Assembly (NCBI RefSeq): GCF_026242055.1
Contig: NZ_JAPJDL010000039.1
Location: forward strand, 1 to 58,081
Direction of reading: 5' to 3'
Length of the DNA: 58,081 bases
DNA from: Lentzea sp. NEAU-D7
GTDB taxonomy: Bacteria > Actinomycetota > Actinomycetes > Mycobacteriales > Pseudonocardiaceae
The translations under genes were made by a program, and so were the position numbers. Within the stretch, counting starts at the first letter, position 1; every line of letters begins with the position of its first letter. Of the stretch, positions 40,607-48,700 are shown in pieces. The notes under the pieces were generated by a model. That model worked only from the letters and a program-made list of their open reading frames with translations. It searched no databases and was not told where the DNA came from.

Positions 40607-41461
40607 ATGGCGTTGCAGGATCTCGGCGCGGAGGTGCGCCGGTTGCGCGAATCCGCGGAGCCCACCGCGATCGGGTTGCCAGCCGGTCGGCGGCGGGCTC
40701 GTGGCGTGCGGCGGGAGGAGCTCGCCGAGCTGGCCGGGGTGTCGGCGGACTACGTGCGGCGGCTGGAACAGGGTCGGCGGCACCCGTCGGCGGCTGTGGT
40801 GAACGCGATCGCCCGCGCGTTGCGCGTGGGGCCGGCCGAGTACGAACGGCTTTGCGCGCTGGCGGGTTATGCCGCGGCGGACGGGCGGGTGCCGCGGGCG
40901 GCCGGGTCCGCCTCGATGCGGTTGCTGGAGCGGTTCGCCGACACCCCCGTGTTCCTGACTGATGCGGCGTGGAACGTCGTCGCCGTCAACGGTGCGTGGA
41001 CGGCGTTCGGCGCGGGAGCGTCCAACCGGGAGGCCCGGGACTGGAACGTCGCTTGGCGCACGTTCTCGCACGCCCACCGGGAGATCAGCCGCGACGACGA
41101 CCACGCGGCCGCGTTCCGGGCGACGCTCGCCGGCCGGTTGCGCAGCACGTCCCTGCGTTATCCCGGTGACGAGCCGCTCGCTGAGCTCGTGGACGAGTTG
41201 CGCACCACGAGCCGTTCGTTCGACAGCCTGTGGCGTGCGCCGAGAATCGTTGCCGACTACGGGAATCGGGCCGTGTTCCGGCATCCGGGCGTGGGTGACA
41301 TCGCGCTCGACGGCACTTTGCTGCAGGTGCCCGGCGACGACCTCCAGGCCGTGATGCTCACCGCCGCTCCGGGGTCGGCCGACGCGGGACGGCTCGGCGA
41401 GGTCGTTCGCGCCTTCACCGGGCCCGCCGTCGTCAGGGTGGGACAAGCTGGCCCAGGCTGA
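40607..41461 (+). CDS. XRE-family regulator with MmyB-like ligand domain
   Basis: 284 residues. HTH at about 8-70 (GRRRARGVRREELAELAGVS, ADYVRRLEQGRRHPS). C-terminal MmyB-type PAS-like domain (TPVFLTDAAWNVVAVNGAW, HPGVGDIALDGTLLQVPG). Members repress neighbouring oxidoreductases or transporters and may bind fatty acids. The start at 40607 (after AAGGGA) is preferred because the HTH begins there. Divergent from the YbjQ operon. The STAND ATPase follows after 29 bases. Confidence 0.88.
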   Translation: MALQDLGAEVRRLRESAEPTAIGLPAGRRRARGVRREELAELAGVSADYVRRLEQGRRHPSAAVVNAIARALRVGPAEYERLCALAGYAAADGRVPRAAGSASMRLLERFADTPVFLTDAAWNVVAVNGAWTAFGAGASNREARDWNVAWRTFSHAHREISRDDDHAAAFRATLAGRLRSTSLRYPGDEPLAELVDELRTTSRSFDSLWRAPRIVADYGNRAVFRHPGVGDIALDGTLLQVPGDDLQAVMLTAAPGSADAGRLGEVVRAFTGPAVVRVGQAGPG

Positions 41462-41490
41462 CCGGTCCTCGGGCGGCGATCCTGGGGCCC

Positions 41491-43143
41491 ATGTTGATCA
41501 ACCTGGGCCTGGGCCTGGCGGGGCGGCTGGCCGCGGGGCGGGCCGGGGCGTTGGTGGGCAGGGACTTCGAGCGGTCGGTGCTCGACCGGATGTTGTCCGG
41601 GGTGGCCGGTGCTCCGCTCGTGGCGTACGTCCACGGTTCCGGCGGCATCGGCAAGTCCTCGCTGTTGCGCTACGCGGCCGCGCGGGCGGAGTTCGCCGGT
41701 CGTGAGGTCGTGCGGGTCGACGGGCGGTTGCTGAACGCCGATCCGCGTCGCATGGAGGACACCGCCGCGCTGGCGTGCGTCGAACCCGGTGTGGTGCTCC
41801 TCGTCGACGCTTTCGAGCACTCCCAGCGACTTGAGTCGTGGTTGCGCGACACCTTCCTGCCAAGGCTCGCGGAGGGGACGGTCGTCGTGCTCGCGAGCAG
41901 GATCGCCGCCGACGCCGAGTGGACGCTCGATCCCGGCTGGGCGCAGGTGTTCACCGCTCTGGCACTGCGACCGCTCGACGCCGTCCAGTCCGAAGCCCTT
42001 CTCGCCGCGCGGAACGTCGCACCGGACCGTCGCGCGGGCATCCTCGCCTTCGCGGGCGGGAGCCCGCTCGCTCTCTCCCTCGCCACCTCGGCACCGACCG
42101 GTGAAGTGCTGACCACCCTGGTGGAGCGGCTCGTGGGTGATCTGCCGGGTGGAGCTCACCGGCGCGCCCTCGACGTCCTCGCGCAGGCTCATGTCACGCG
42201 TGAGGAACTGCTGCGCGCGGTGCTCGGCGACGAGGACGCCGCGACGGCGTTCTCCTGGCTGCGGCGGCAGCCCTACGTCGAGACCACGCCCCACGGACTG
42301 CGTCCCCATGTCGCGGTGCGGTCCGCGCTCGCAGCCGATCTGCGGTGGCGGGACCCCGAGCGCTACGAGGAAGTCCGCACGCGCCTGTCGGTCGCCTGCC
42401 TGAACGCGGTGCGCCGGGCCGCCGAGGCCGACGCACCGCAGCGCGCCGCGGAGTGGATGTTCCTCTTCCGCGACCAAGCCGACCCGCGCGAGCTGTACGA
42501 CTGGCAAGACCTCGCGGACATCGAGGACACGCCTCTCGGTCCCGCCGACCCGGTGATCGCGGCGTTGTGGGAGCACGTCGAGACGGCCGCTCCCCTGCGT
42601 GAGGGTGAGCACCTGGGCGTCCGCCGCACCGTCGCGACCGAGATGCGGAGTTCGGGACGGGAGGTGGTGGCGGTGGAGGTCGACGGGCGAACGCAGCACG
42701 TCTTCAGCAAGGACTGGCGGCGGCAGCCCGGAGAGCAGTGGGTCGAAGACGGGGTTCATGCCGCCGCGCCCACGGCCTCGTGGGGCCCGGAAACGGCCGA
42801 TCTCCTGCCGCGCAAGGCGTTCGAGGAGGGCGTGCTCGAAGCACTGCGCACGTGGCGTGCTCCCCGCGAGTTCGCCACGAGCGTCCTGCTGAGGTCGCAC
42901 CTGGTGCCACCGGAGTCGGCCGATCCCGTCGCGGACCTGCGCGACCGCATCACGTCGGCCCTCGACGCGCTCCGGGTCGACGCCGCCGGCGTCAAGGCGC
43001 ACGACACCCTCGTCGCCACCTACATCTCCGCCTCCAGCACCCACAAGGCGACCGCGCGACGGCTGGGCGTGCCCTACGGCACCTACCGGCGCCACCTCGC
43101 CCTGGCCAAGGAGCGGCTCGTCGCCCATCTCCTGGCGAGGTGA
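41491..43143 (+). CDS. STAND-type ATPase with C-terminal HTH
   Basis: 550 residues. A short hydrophobic start (MLINLGLGLAGRLAAGRAGA) precedes a P-loop NTPase: Walker A HGSGGIGKSSLL at 49-59, Walker B VVLLVDAFEH with Asp106. Helical arms and winged helix follow to about 300. The last 45 residues read HDTLVATYISASSTHKATAR and RLGVPYGTYRRHLALAKERL, an HTH reminiscent of sigma-70 region 4 or LuxR-type domains. It resembles signal-transducing ATPases of the MalT/AfsR type but without SARP, TPR or WD repeats. Probably a transcription activator sensing an unknown ligand. It overlaps nothing and ends three bases from the convergent MarR gene. Confidence 0.8.
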   Translation: MLINLGLGLAGRLAAGRAGALVGRDFERSVLDRMLSGVAGAPLVAYVHGSGGIGKSSLLRYAAARAEFAGREVVRVDGRLLNADPRRMEDTAALACVEPGVVLLVDAFEHSQRLESWLRDTFLPRLAEGTVVVLASRIAADAEWTLDPGWAQVFTALALRPLDAVQSEALLAARNVAPDRRAGILAFAGGSPLALSLATSAPTGEVLTTLVERLVGDLPGGAHRRALDVLAQAHVTREELLRAVLGDEDAATAFSWLRRQPYVETTPHGLRPHVAVRSALAADLRWRDPERYEEVRTRLSVACLNAVRRAAEADAPQRAAEWMFLFRDQADPRELYDWQDLADIEDTPLGPADPVIAALWEHVETAAPLREGEHLGVRRTVATEMRSSGREVVAVEVDGRTQHVFSKDWRRQPGEQWVEDGVHAAAPTASWGPETADLLPRKAFEEGVLEALRTWRAPREFATSVLLRSHLVPPESADPVADLRDRITSALDALRVDAAGVKAHDTLVATYISASSTHKATARRLGVPYGTYRRHLALAKERLVAHLLAR

Positions 43144-43145
43144 CG

Positions 43146-43643
43146 TCAGCTCCTGCGACGGCGAGGCGCAGCCGAACGCGGCGGCGTCGACCGCATGTGG
43201 TCGCGCACCGGCGCCAGCAGTGCCGCGAGGGTGTGCACGTCGTCGCGCGACAGCGGTTCGAAGAGCAGCCCGCTGACGACCTCGACGTGCCCCGGCAACA
43301 CCGCCGCGAGCAGCTTGCGTCCGGCGTCGGTGATGGTGACCGTGACGCTCCGTTCGTCGTCGGCGGACGGCGAACGTTCGACCAGTCCCGCCTTCTCCAG
43401 CAGCCCCACCTGGTAGGTCAGGCCGCTGCGGCTGTAGACGACGCCGTCGGCCAGATCGGTCATGCGGTGGCTGCCCGTCGGCGAGTCCCCGAGCCGCGCC
43501 AGCAGCTGGAACTGCACGTAGCTCAGGTCACCGGCTTCCTTCAGCTGCTGCTCGACCGCGTGGCGCAGCAGGCTCGTCACCTCGACGAGGGCGAAGTAGG
43601 CGCCGAGCTGCACGGGGTCGAGCGACGGCGGTGAGTCGGACAT
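43146..43643 (-). CDS. MarR-family repressor
   Basis: 165 residues. FALVEVTSLLRHAVEQQLKE, VQFQLLARLGDSPTGSHRM and the wing (SGLTYQVGLLEKAGLVERSP, DDERSVTVTITDAGR) are standard MarR. An 18-base near-perfect operator (43657-43674) lies 14 bases before its start. The same sequence occurs twice in front of the oxidoreductase operon at 44399, so it likely represses itself and that operon and responds to an electrophile or quinone (inference). Confidence 0.92.
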   Translation of the reverse strand: MSDSPPSLDPVQLGAYFALVEVTSLLRHAVEQQLKEAGDLSYVQFQLLARLGDSPTGSHRMTDLADGVVYSRSGLTYQVGLLEKAGLVERSPSADDERSVTVTITDAGRKLLAAVLPGHVEVVSGLLFEPLSRDDVHTLAALLAPVRDHMRSTPPRSAAPRRRRS

Positions 43644-43656
43644 GATCGCATCCTAC

Positions 43657-43674
43657 TGCTTCGAATTCGAAGGA
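43657..43674. promoter_or_regulatory. MarR operator, copy 1
   Basis: TGCTTCGAATTCGAAGGA differs by one base from the perfect palindrome at 44323. It lies just upstream of the MarR start codon and so would block autotranscription. Confidence 0.75.
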
Positions 43675-43825
43675 GCGCTCGGACAACTCCGCGCCGGGCA
43701 GAGCGCGGGTTGAGCAGCGCTGGACACAGGTGGGCACCGCGGGACGTGGCGGCTGAGCAGCGGCGCACACCAGGGTCTCCAGGCAGGAGGACGGCACCGC
43801 CGTCCCACCGACCCCGAGGACGACC

Positions 43826-44293
43826 TTGAGCATCCCCCACCTCTCCCAGCGGGAGGACCAGCAACAGCTCGAATGGATCGGCGGGAGCGTGTTCAGCGTC
43901 CTGCTCGACGCCGAGGCGACCGGAGGTCAGCTGACCGTCGGGCGCTTCGACGCCGGTCTCGGCGAGGCGCCGCCGTGGCACATGCACAACAACGAGGACG
44001 AGGTCTTCCTCCTGCTGTCCGGCTCCGCGCTGGTGTGGGCGGGCGACGAAGAGCACGAGCTGCGCGAAGGCGGCATCGTCTTCCTGCCTCGCAGCATCCC
44101 GCACAGCTACCGGATCACCTCCGAGAAGGCCGACCTGCTGCTCATCTCGACTCCGGGCGGACTGGAGAAGATGTTCCGCCACGCCGGGCGCGACCTGCGC
44201 GAACCGCGTCCCGAGGGGTTCGAGATCCCGCTCTCGCTGCTCGCGGAGGCCGCGGAGATCTCCGGCAACGTCCTGCTCGGCCTTTCCCGCTGA
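43826..44293 (+). CDS. Cupin-domain protein
   Basis: 155 residues, one cupin. PPWHMHNNEDEVFLLLSGSA gives the HxH(x)nE metal cluster and LPRSIPHSYRI the last His. It resembles quercetinase-like or mannose-6-phosphate-isomerase-like cupins, substrate unknown. The start is a TTG at 43826 with GAGGA five bases upstream. Divergent from MarR, so probably under the same regulator. The 106-base gap to the oxidoreductase gene holds two MarR operators. Confidence 0.82.
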   Translation: MSIPHLSQREDQQQLEWIGGSVFSVLLDAEATGGQLTVGRFDAGLGEAPPWHMHNNEDEVFLLLSGSALVWAGDEEHELREGGIVFLPRSIPHSYRITSEKADLLLISTPGGLEKMFRHAGRDLREPRPEGFEIPLSLLAEAAEISGNVLLGLSR

Positions 44294-44321
44294 CCCCGGA
44301 CCTCCAGTGCCGCACGTCACT

Positions 44322-44378
44322 TTGCTTCGAATTCGAAGCAGGTCTACCGTCAGCTTCAGGTGCTTCGAGTTCGAAGCA
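44322..44378 (+). promoter_or_regulatory. Promoter overlapped by two MarR operators
   Basis: TTGCTT (44322-44327), 17 bases, TACCGT (44345-44350) fits a sigma-A type promoter. A perfect palindrome TGCTTCGAATTCGAAGCA (44323-44340) fills the spacer. A second copy, TGCTTCGAGTTCGAAGCA (44361-44378), lies 38 bases on, next to the transcription start. MarR binding would occlude polymerase. Confidence 0.8.
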
Positions 44379-44398
44379 AACAACAAGGGAGAGTTGCC

Positions 44399-45334
44399 AT
44401 GAAGGCAGTGCGTTTCCACGAGTTCGGCGGCCCCGAGGTCCTGCGGTACGAGGACGTGGAGCAGCCCGTCGCCGGAGCCGGTGAGGTCCTGGTCCGCGTC
44501 GCGGCCACCACGTTCAACCCCGTCGAGGGCAACATCCGCCTGGGCGTCATGCAGGGCCCGATCCCGGTCGAGCTGCCGCACACCCCCGGTCTCGACGTCG
44601 CCGGCACGGTCGACGCCCTGGGCGAGGGCGTCGAGGGCTTCGCGGTCGGCGACGAGGTCGTCGGCTTCCTGCCGATGACCAAGCCCGGCGCGGCGGCCGA
44701 GTACGTCCTGGCACCGGCCACCGCCCTGACCCCGGCTCCCAAGGGCGTCCCGCTGGCCGACGCCGCCGCGTTGCCGCTGGTAGGTCTCACCGCCTACCAG
44801 GCGCTGTTCGACCACGGTCAGCTGAAGGCAGGGCAGCGCGTGCTGGTCAACGGCGCGGGCGGACCGGTCGGCGGCTACGCCGTCCAGCTCGCCAAGGAGG
44901 CCGGTGCCCACGTGATCGCCACGGCCAGCCCGCACAGCGCCGAGGCCGTGCGGACCGCCGGCGCCGACGAGGTCGTCGACCACACCACCACCAGCGTGCT
45001 CTCGGCGGTGACCGAGGAGGTCGACCTCGTGCTCAACCTCGCGCCGGTCGACCCGGCGGTCCTGGCCGGGCTGGTCACGGTGGTCCGTCCCGGCGGAGCC
45101 GTCGTCAACACGACGATCTGGATGCCCGCGCCGGCCGACGAGGACCGCGACGTGCGCGGCGTCAACCTCTACGTCCGCAGCGACGCCGAGCAGCTGGCGA
45201 AGCTCGTGGCGCTGGTCGACTCCGGCGACCTGCGGATCGACGTCGCCCAGCGCGTGCCGCTGACCGAACTGCCCGCGATCCACGCCCAGGCCGCCTCAGG
45301 CGCGGTCCGCGGCAAGGTCGTCTTCGTCGTCTGA
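44399..45334 (+). CDS. NADPH:quinone-oxidoreductase-type MDR protein
   Basis: 311 residues. MKAVRFHEFGGPEVLRYEDV opens the medium-chain reductase fold, FNPVEGNIRLGVMQGP follows, and VNGAGGPVGGYAVQLAKEAG is the NADP-binding loop. No zinc-binding Cys/His cluster, so it is of the quinone-reductase type. AAGGGAG lies seven bases before the ATG. Headed by the MarR-controlled promoter. The esterase gene follows after 28 bases, forming an operon typical of electrophile or quinone detoxification. Confidence 0.9.
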   Translation: MKAVRFHEFGGPEVLRYEDVEQPVAGAGEVLVRVAATTFNPVEGNIRLGVMQGPIPVELPHTPGLDVAGTVDALGEGVEGFAVGDEVVGFLPMTKPGAAAEYVLAPATALTPAPKGVPLADAAALPLVGLTAYQALFDHGQLKAGQRVLVNGAGGPVGGYAVQLAKEAGAHVIATASPHSAEAVRTAGADEVVDHTTTSVLSAVTEEVDLVLNLAPVDPAVLAGLVTVVRPGGAVVNTTIWMPAPADEDRDVRGVNLYVRSDAEQLAKLVALVDSGDLRIDVAQRVPLTELPAIHAQAASGAVRGKVVFVV

Positions 45335-45362
45335 CAACCCGCCACAGAAGAAGGAGCAGACC

Positions 45363-46313
45363 ATGTCACTCGGGCTGGACCCCGAGATCGCCATCGCACT
45401 GGCCCCGATGGCCGGTGCGATGGCGGACGCCACCCCTCCGGCGGTGGGCGACGTCGAGGCGCGCAGGGCCCTGTGGGAACCGATCATCGGCGCCGCCGGA
45501 ACGGCCCAGCCGATCCCGGCCGACGTGACCACCACCGACCACCACGCCACCGCGGACGACGGCGCACGGATCACGATGCGCTGGTACACCGAGGAAGGCG
45601 CGACGCCCGGCCCGGCCGCGCTGTTCTTCCACGGCGGCGGGTACGTCTTCGGCCACATCGACCTGTTCGACGGACCGGTCTCCCGGTACGTGTCCGCGAG
45701 CGGTGTGCCGATGCTGTCCGTCGAGTACCGCCGGGCGCCCGAACACCCCTTCCCCACCCCGCTCGAGGACGCCTACGCGGCGCTGCGCTGGCTGCACGAC
45801 AACGCCGCCGCACTGGGTGTCGACCCCGCCCGGATCGGTGTGATGGGCGACAGTGCCGGAGGCGGGATGGCGGCGGCGCTGTCGATCCTCGCCCGTGACC
45901 GCGGCGGTCCGGCCATCGCCCGGCAGATCCTGATCATGCCGATGCTCGACGACCGCACCACCGAGGCCGACCCGCACATCGCGCCCTACGCGTTGTGGTC
46001 CTACGACGACAACCTCACCGCGTGGCCCGCGCTGCTCGGCGACGCCGCCGGCGGGCCCGACGTCCCGGCCACCGCGGCACCCGCCCGGCTCGAGGACGCG
46101 TCCGGCCTGCCGCCGGCCTACGTCGAGGTCGGTCAGCTCGACGTCTTCCGCGACGAGGACCTGGCCTACGCGACGAAGCTCAGCCGCGCCGGCGTGCCGG
46201 TCGAGTTCCACCTGCACCCCGGCGCACCGCACGAGTTCGACTCGATCGCCGTCGACTCGGACGTCGCCCGCCGCGCCGTCGCTGACCGCGTCCGAGTCCT
46301 CAGGTCGATCTAG
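45363..46313 (+). CDS. HSL-family alpha/beta hydrolase (esterase)
   Basis: 316 residues. FFHGGGYVFGH (HGGG at 90-93) forms the oxyanion hole, GDSAGGGMAAAL holds nucleophile Ser164, and LHPGAPHEFDSIA the catalytic His. This is the hormone-sensitive-lipase type carboxylesterase. GAAGGAG precedes the ATG. Second gene of the MarR-controlled operon. Confidence 0.92.
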   Translation: MSLGLDPEIAIALAPMAGAMADATPPAVGDVEARRALWEPIIGAAGTAQPIPADVTTTDHHATADDGARITMRWYTEEGATPGPAALFFHGGGYVFGHIDLFDGPVSRYVSASGVPMLSVEYRRAPEHPFPTPLEDAYAALRWLHDNAAALGVDPARIGVMGDSAGGGMAAALSILARDRGGPAIARQILIMPMLDDRTTEADPHIAPYALWSYDDNLTAWPALLGDAAGGPDVPATAAPARLEDASGLPPAYVEVGQLDVFRDEDLAYATKLSRAGVPVEFHLHPGAPHEFDSIAVDSDVARRAVADRVRVLRSI

Positions 46314-46354
46314 CCGAGTTCCCGGCAGCCGCGCTCGACGTGCCGAACTGCTGC

Positions 46355-46374
46355 TTTACTATGGTACTAGTAAA
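46355..46374. promoter_or_regulatory. 20-bp palindrome, YtrA-type operator
   Basis: TTTACTA-TGGTAC-TAGTAAA: perfect 7-base arms around a near-symmetric 6-base core, located 18 bases before the GntR start. AT-rich in a G+C-rich setting, it fits the operator of a YtrA-subfamily GntR regulator and probably overlaps the promoter. Confidence 0.75.
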
Positions 46375-46391
46375 TCAGCAAAGGGGCTGCC

Positions 46392-46787
46392 GTGTTCGTC
46401 TTCCGGCTCGACACCCACTCCGGTGTGCCGCCGTACCTGCAACTCGTCCAGCAGGTCCGCCAGGCGGTGCTGCTGGGCTTCCTCCAAGCCGGTGACCGCC
46501 TCCCGCTCATCCGCGAGGTGGTCGAGGACCTGGCGATCAACCCGAACACCGTCGCCAAGGCGTACCGGCAGATGGAGCAGGAGAACCTGGTCACCGGCCG
46601 GCCCGGCCAGGGCACGTTCGTCACCGAGCAGCGGTCGGCCGCGATGCCGGCGTCGACGTACACGTCCCTGCACCGCGGCCTGGTGACCTGGCTGCGCCGC
46701 GCCTACGCGGCCGGGCTCGACGAGCAGTCGGTCGACGCGCTGTTCGCCTCCGTCCACCAGCAGGCGAAGAACGAGGGCGTGGCGTGA
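46392..46787 (+). CDS. GntR-family (YtrA subfamily) regulator
   Basis: 131 residues. Winged helix at about 8-75 (SGVPPYLQLVQQVRQAVLLG, then LAINPNTVAKAYRQMEQENL, RPGQGTFV), with only a short helical tail. This is the YtrA type that heads ABC-transporter operons. GTG start at 46392 after AAAGGGG. Its stop overlaps the ATPase GTG start by four bases. It likely represses this operon through the palindrome at 46355, with a cell-wall antibiotic or similar as inducer (by analogy). Confidence 0.9.
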   Translation: MFVFRLDTHSGVPPYLQLVQQVRQAVLLGFLQAGDRLPLIREVVEDLAINPNTVAKAYRQMEQENLVTGRPGQGTFVTEQRSAAMPASTYTSLHRGLVTWLRRAYAAGLDEQSVDALFASVHQQAKNEGVA

Positions 46788-47683
46788 CGGCGGCCGGGTT
46801 CGCGCTGCGCACCGACGGCGTGGGCAAGCGGTACCGGAAGGGCTGGGCGTTGCGCGACTGCACGCTGGCCCTGCCGGCGGGCGGCGTGATCGCCCTCGTC
46901 GGGCCGAACGGCGCGGGCAAGACCACGCTGCTGCGCCTGGCCGTCGGGTTGCTGGCACCGAGCACCGGCACGGTGGAGGTCCTCGGCCACGACGTCACCG
47001 CCAGCACTCCGCACACCCTGTCCCGGATCGGGTTCCTGGCCCAGGACCACCCGCTGTACAAGCGCTTCACCGTCGCCGAGATGCTCCGCTTCGGCCGGGC
47101 CTGCAACCTGCGGTTCGACCAGGGGCTGGCCGAGCGCCGGCTGGCGAAGCTGGGCATCCCGCTGGACCGCAGGACCGGCACGCTCTCCGGCGGGCAGCAG
47201 GCCCAGGTCGCGCTGGCCCTCGCCCTGGCGAAGCGGCCGGACCTGCTCGTCCTCGACGAGCCGGTGGCCAGTCTCGACCCGCTGGCGCGGCACGAGTTCA
47301 TGCAGGTCCTCATGGGCGCGGTGGCCGAAGGCGACGTGACCGTCCTGTTCTCCTCCCACGTCGTGCACGAGCTGGAGCGCGTCTGCGACCACCTGGTCGT
47401 GCTCAACCAGGGCCGGGTCACGCTCACCGGCGACATCGACACCCTCCTCGCCGAGCACCGGGTGCTCGTCGGCCCGCGCACGTCCACCGACCTCGACCGG
47501 GCCGGCACGGTCGTGGAGGCCGTCCACAGCGACCGGCACACGACCCTGCTGGTGCGCGACGGCGCGATACCGGCCGCGCCGGGGTGGCAGACCCAGCCGG
47601 TCGCGCTGGAGGACCTGGTGCTCGCATACCTGCGCCGGCCGTCCGAACCGGGCGCCGCGGTCGCGGCGGAGGTGGCGTCGTGA
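46784..47683 (+). CDS. ABC transporter ATP-binding protein
   Basis: 299 residues. Walker A GPNGAGKTTLL, signature LSGGQQAQVALALALAKRPD, Walker B LLVLDEPVASLDP, H-loop SSHVVHELE. Export-type ATPase of the YtrB/CcmA class with a C-terminal tail. GTG start shares GTGA with the regulator stop, and its own stop shares GTGA with the permease. Confidence 0.94.
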   Translation: MTAAGFALRTDGVGKRYRKGWALRDCTLALPAGGVIALVGPNGAGKTTLLRLAVGLLAPSTGTVEVLGHDVTASTPHTLSRIGFLAQDHPLYKRFTVAEMLRFGRACNLRFDQGLAERRLAKLGIPLDRRTGTLSGGQQAQVALALALAKRPDLLVLDEPVASLDPLARHEFMQVLMGAVAEGDVTVLFSSHVVHELERVCDHLVVLNQGRVTLTGDIDTLLAEHRVLVGPRTSTDLDRAGTVVEAVHSDRHTTLLVRDGAIPAAPGWQTQPVALEDLVLAYLRRPSEPGAAVAAEVAS

Positions 47684-48651
47684 CGTGGTTGATCTGGCGC
47701 CAGCACCGGACCGAGGTCGTCGTCCTCGGTCTGCTCGTCGGCATGTTCGGCGTTGTCCTGCTCGCGCTCGGGACGCAGGCCCACGACCTGTTCCCCGGCG
47801 GTCCCGCGCGGTGCGCGGGAGAGGCCCGGGTCACCGACGCCTGCACGGCCTCCTTCCGCCGGCTCGACGACGAGTACGGCTACGTCGAGAACCTCCTGGC
47901 GGCCTTCTACCTGGTCCCCGTCGTCATCGGGGCGTTCCTCGGCGCGCCGCTGCTCGCGCGCGAGCTGGAGGACGGCACCTGGCAGCTCGCCTGGACGCAG
48001 GCCGTGCCGCGGATGCGCTGGCTGGCGGCCAAGCTCGCGGCACTGGCCGGCGTCACCGTCGCGCTCACCGGCATGTTCACCGCGGTGCTCACCTGGTTCC
48101 GCCAGCCGTTCGACGCGTGGGAGGGGCGGTTCCAGTACGACGCCTTCGACCTGCAGGGACTCGTTCCGGTGGCGTACGCGCTGTTCGCGTTCGGCGCCGC
48201 CACCGCCGCGGGGGCGGTCCTGCGGCGCAGCCTGCCCGCGTTCGGCGTCGCGTTCGGGGCGTTCCTCGCCGCCAGGATGTCGGTGGCGCTGGTGGCCCGT
48301 CCCGCGTACGCCACGCCGCTCACCACCAGGGAACCTGTTCCCGCCGGCGGCGCGAAGGACCAGGCCGGGTCCGTGCCCGGCTTCGCCGACTGGACGATCG
48401 AACGGGGCTACGCGGACGCCACCGGGCGCAGGCTGAGCTCGGCCGAGTACTCCGAGCTGGAGGCCGCCGCCGACCAGGCCGGCACGAACCTCAACCAGTT
48501 CCTGCACGCACGGGGCGTCCAGCGGTTCGGCGTCTACCACCCGGCCGACCGGTTCTGGACGTTCCAGCTCGTCGAGGCGGCCCTGTTCGTCGCCGTCGCG
48601 GCGGTCCTGACCGGTGTGGTGGTGTGGCGGGTGCGGCGCAGGATGATCTAG
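47680..48651 (+). CDS. ABC transporter permease, ABC-2 type
   Basis: 323 residues. Begins TWLIWRQHRTEVVVLGLLVG, typical of ABC-2 type membrane subunits. Helices at about 15-35, 75-95, 120-145, 160-185 and 195-215 are followed by a large extracytoplasmic segment and a final helix at about 295-315. Completes the YtrA-type regulator/ATPase/permease operon. The substrate may be an antimicrobial or a lipid intermediate (inference). GTG start overlaps the ATPase stop. Confidence 0.88.
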   Translation: MTWLIWRQHRTEVVVLGLLVGMFGVVLLALGTQAHDLFPGGPARCAGEARVTDACTASFRRLDDEYGYVENLLAAFYLVPVVIGAFLGAPLLARELEDGTWQLAWTQAVPRMRWLAAKLAALAGVTVALTGMFTAVLTWFRQPFDAWEGRFQYDAFDLQGLVPVAYALFAFGAATAAGAVLRRSLPAFGVAFGAFLAARMSVALVARPAYATPLTTREPVPAGGAKDQAGSVPGFADWTIERGYADATGRRLSSAEYSELEAAADQAGTNLNQFLHARGVQRFGVYHPADRFWTFQLVEAALFVAVAAVLTGVVVWRVRRRMI

Positions 48652-48700
48652 GCCGTAGCGCGTCTGTGCCGGACGCGCTCCATCCGTCTGTTGTGGACGA

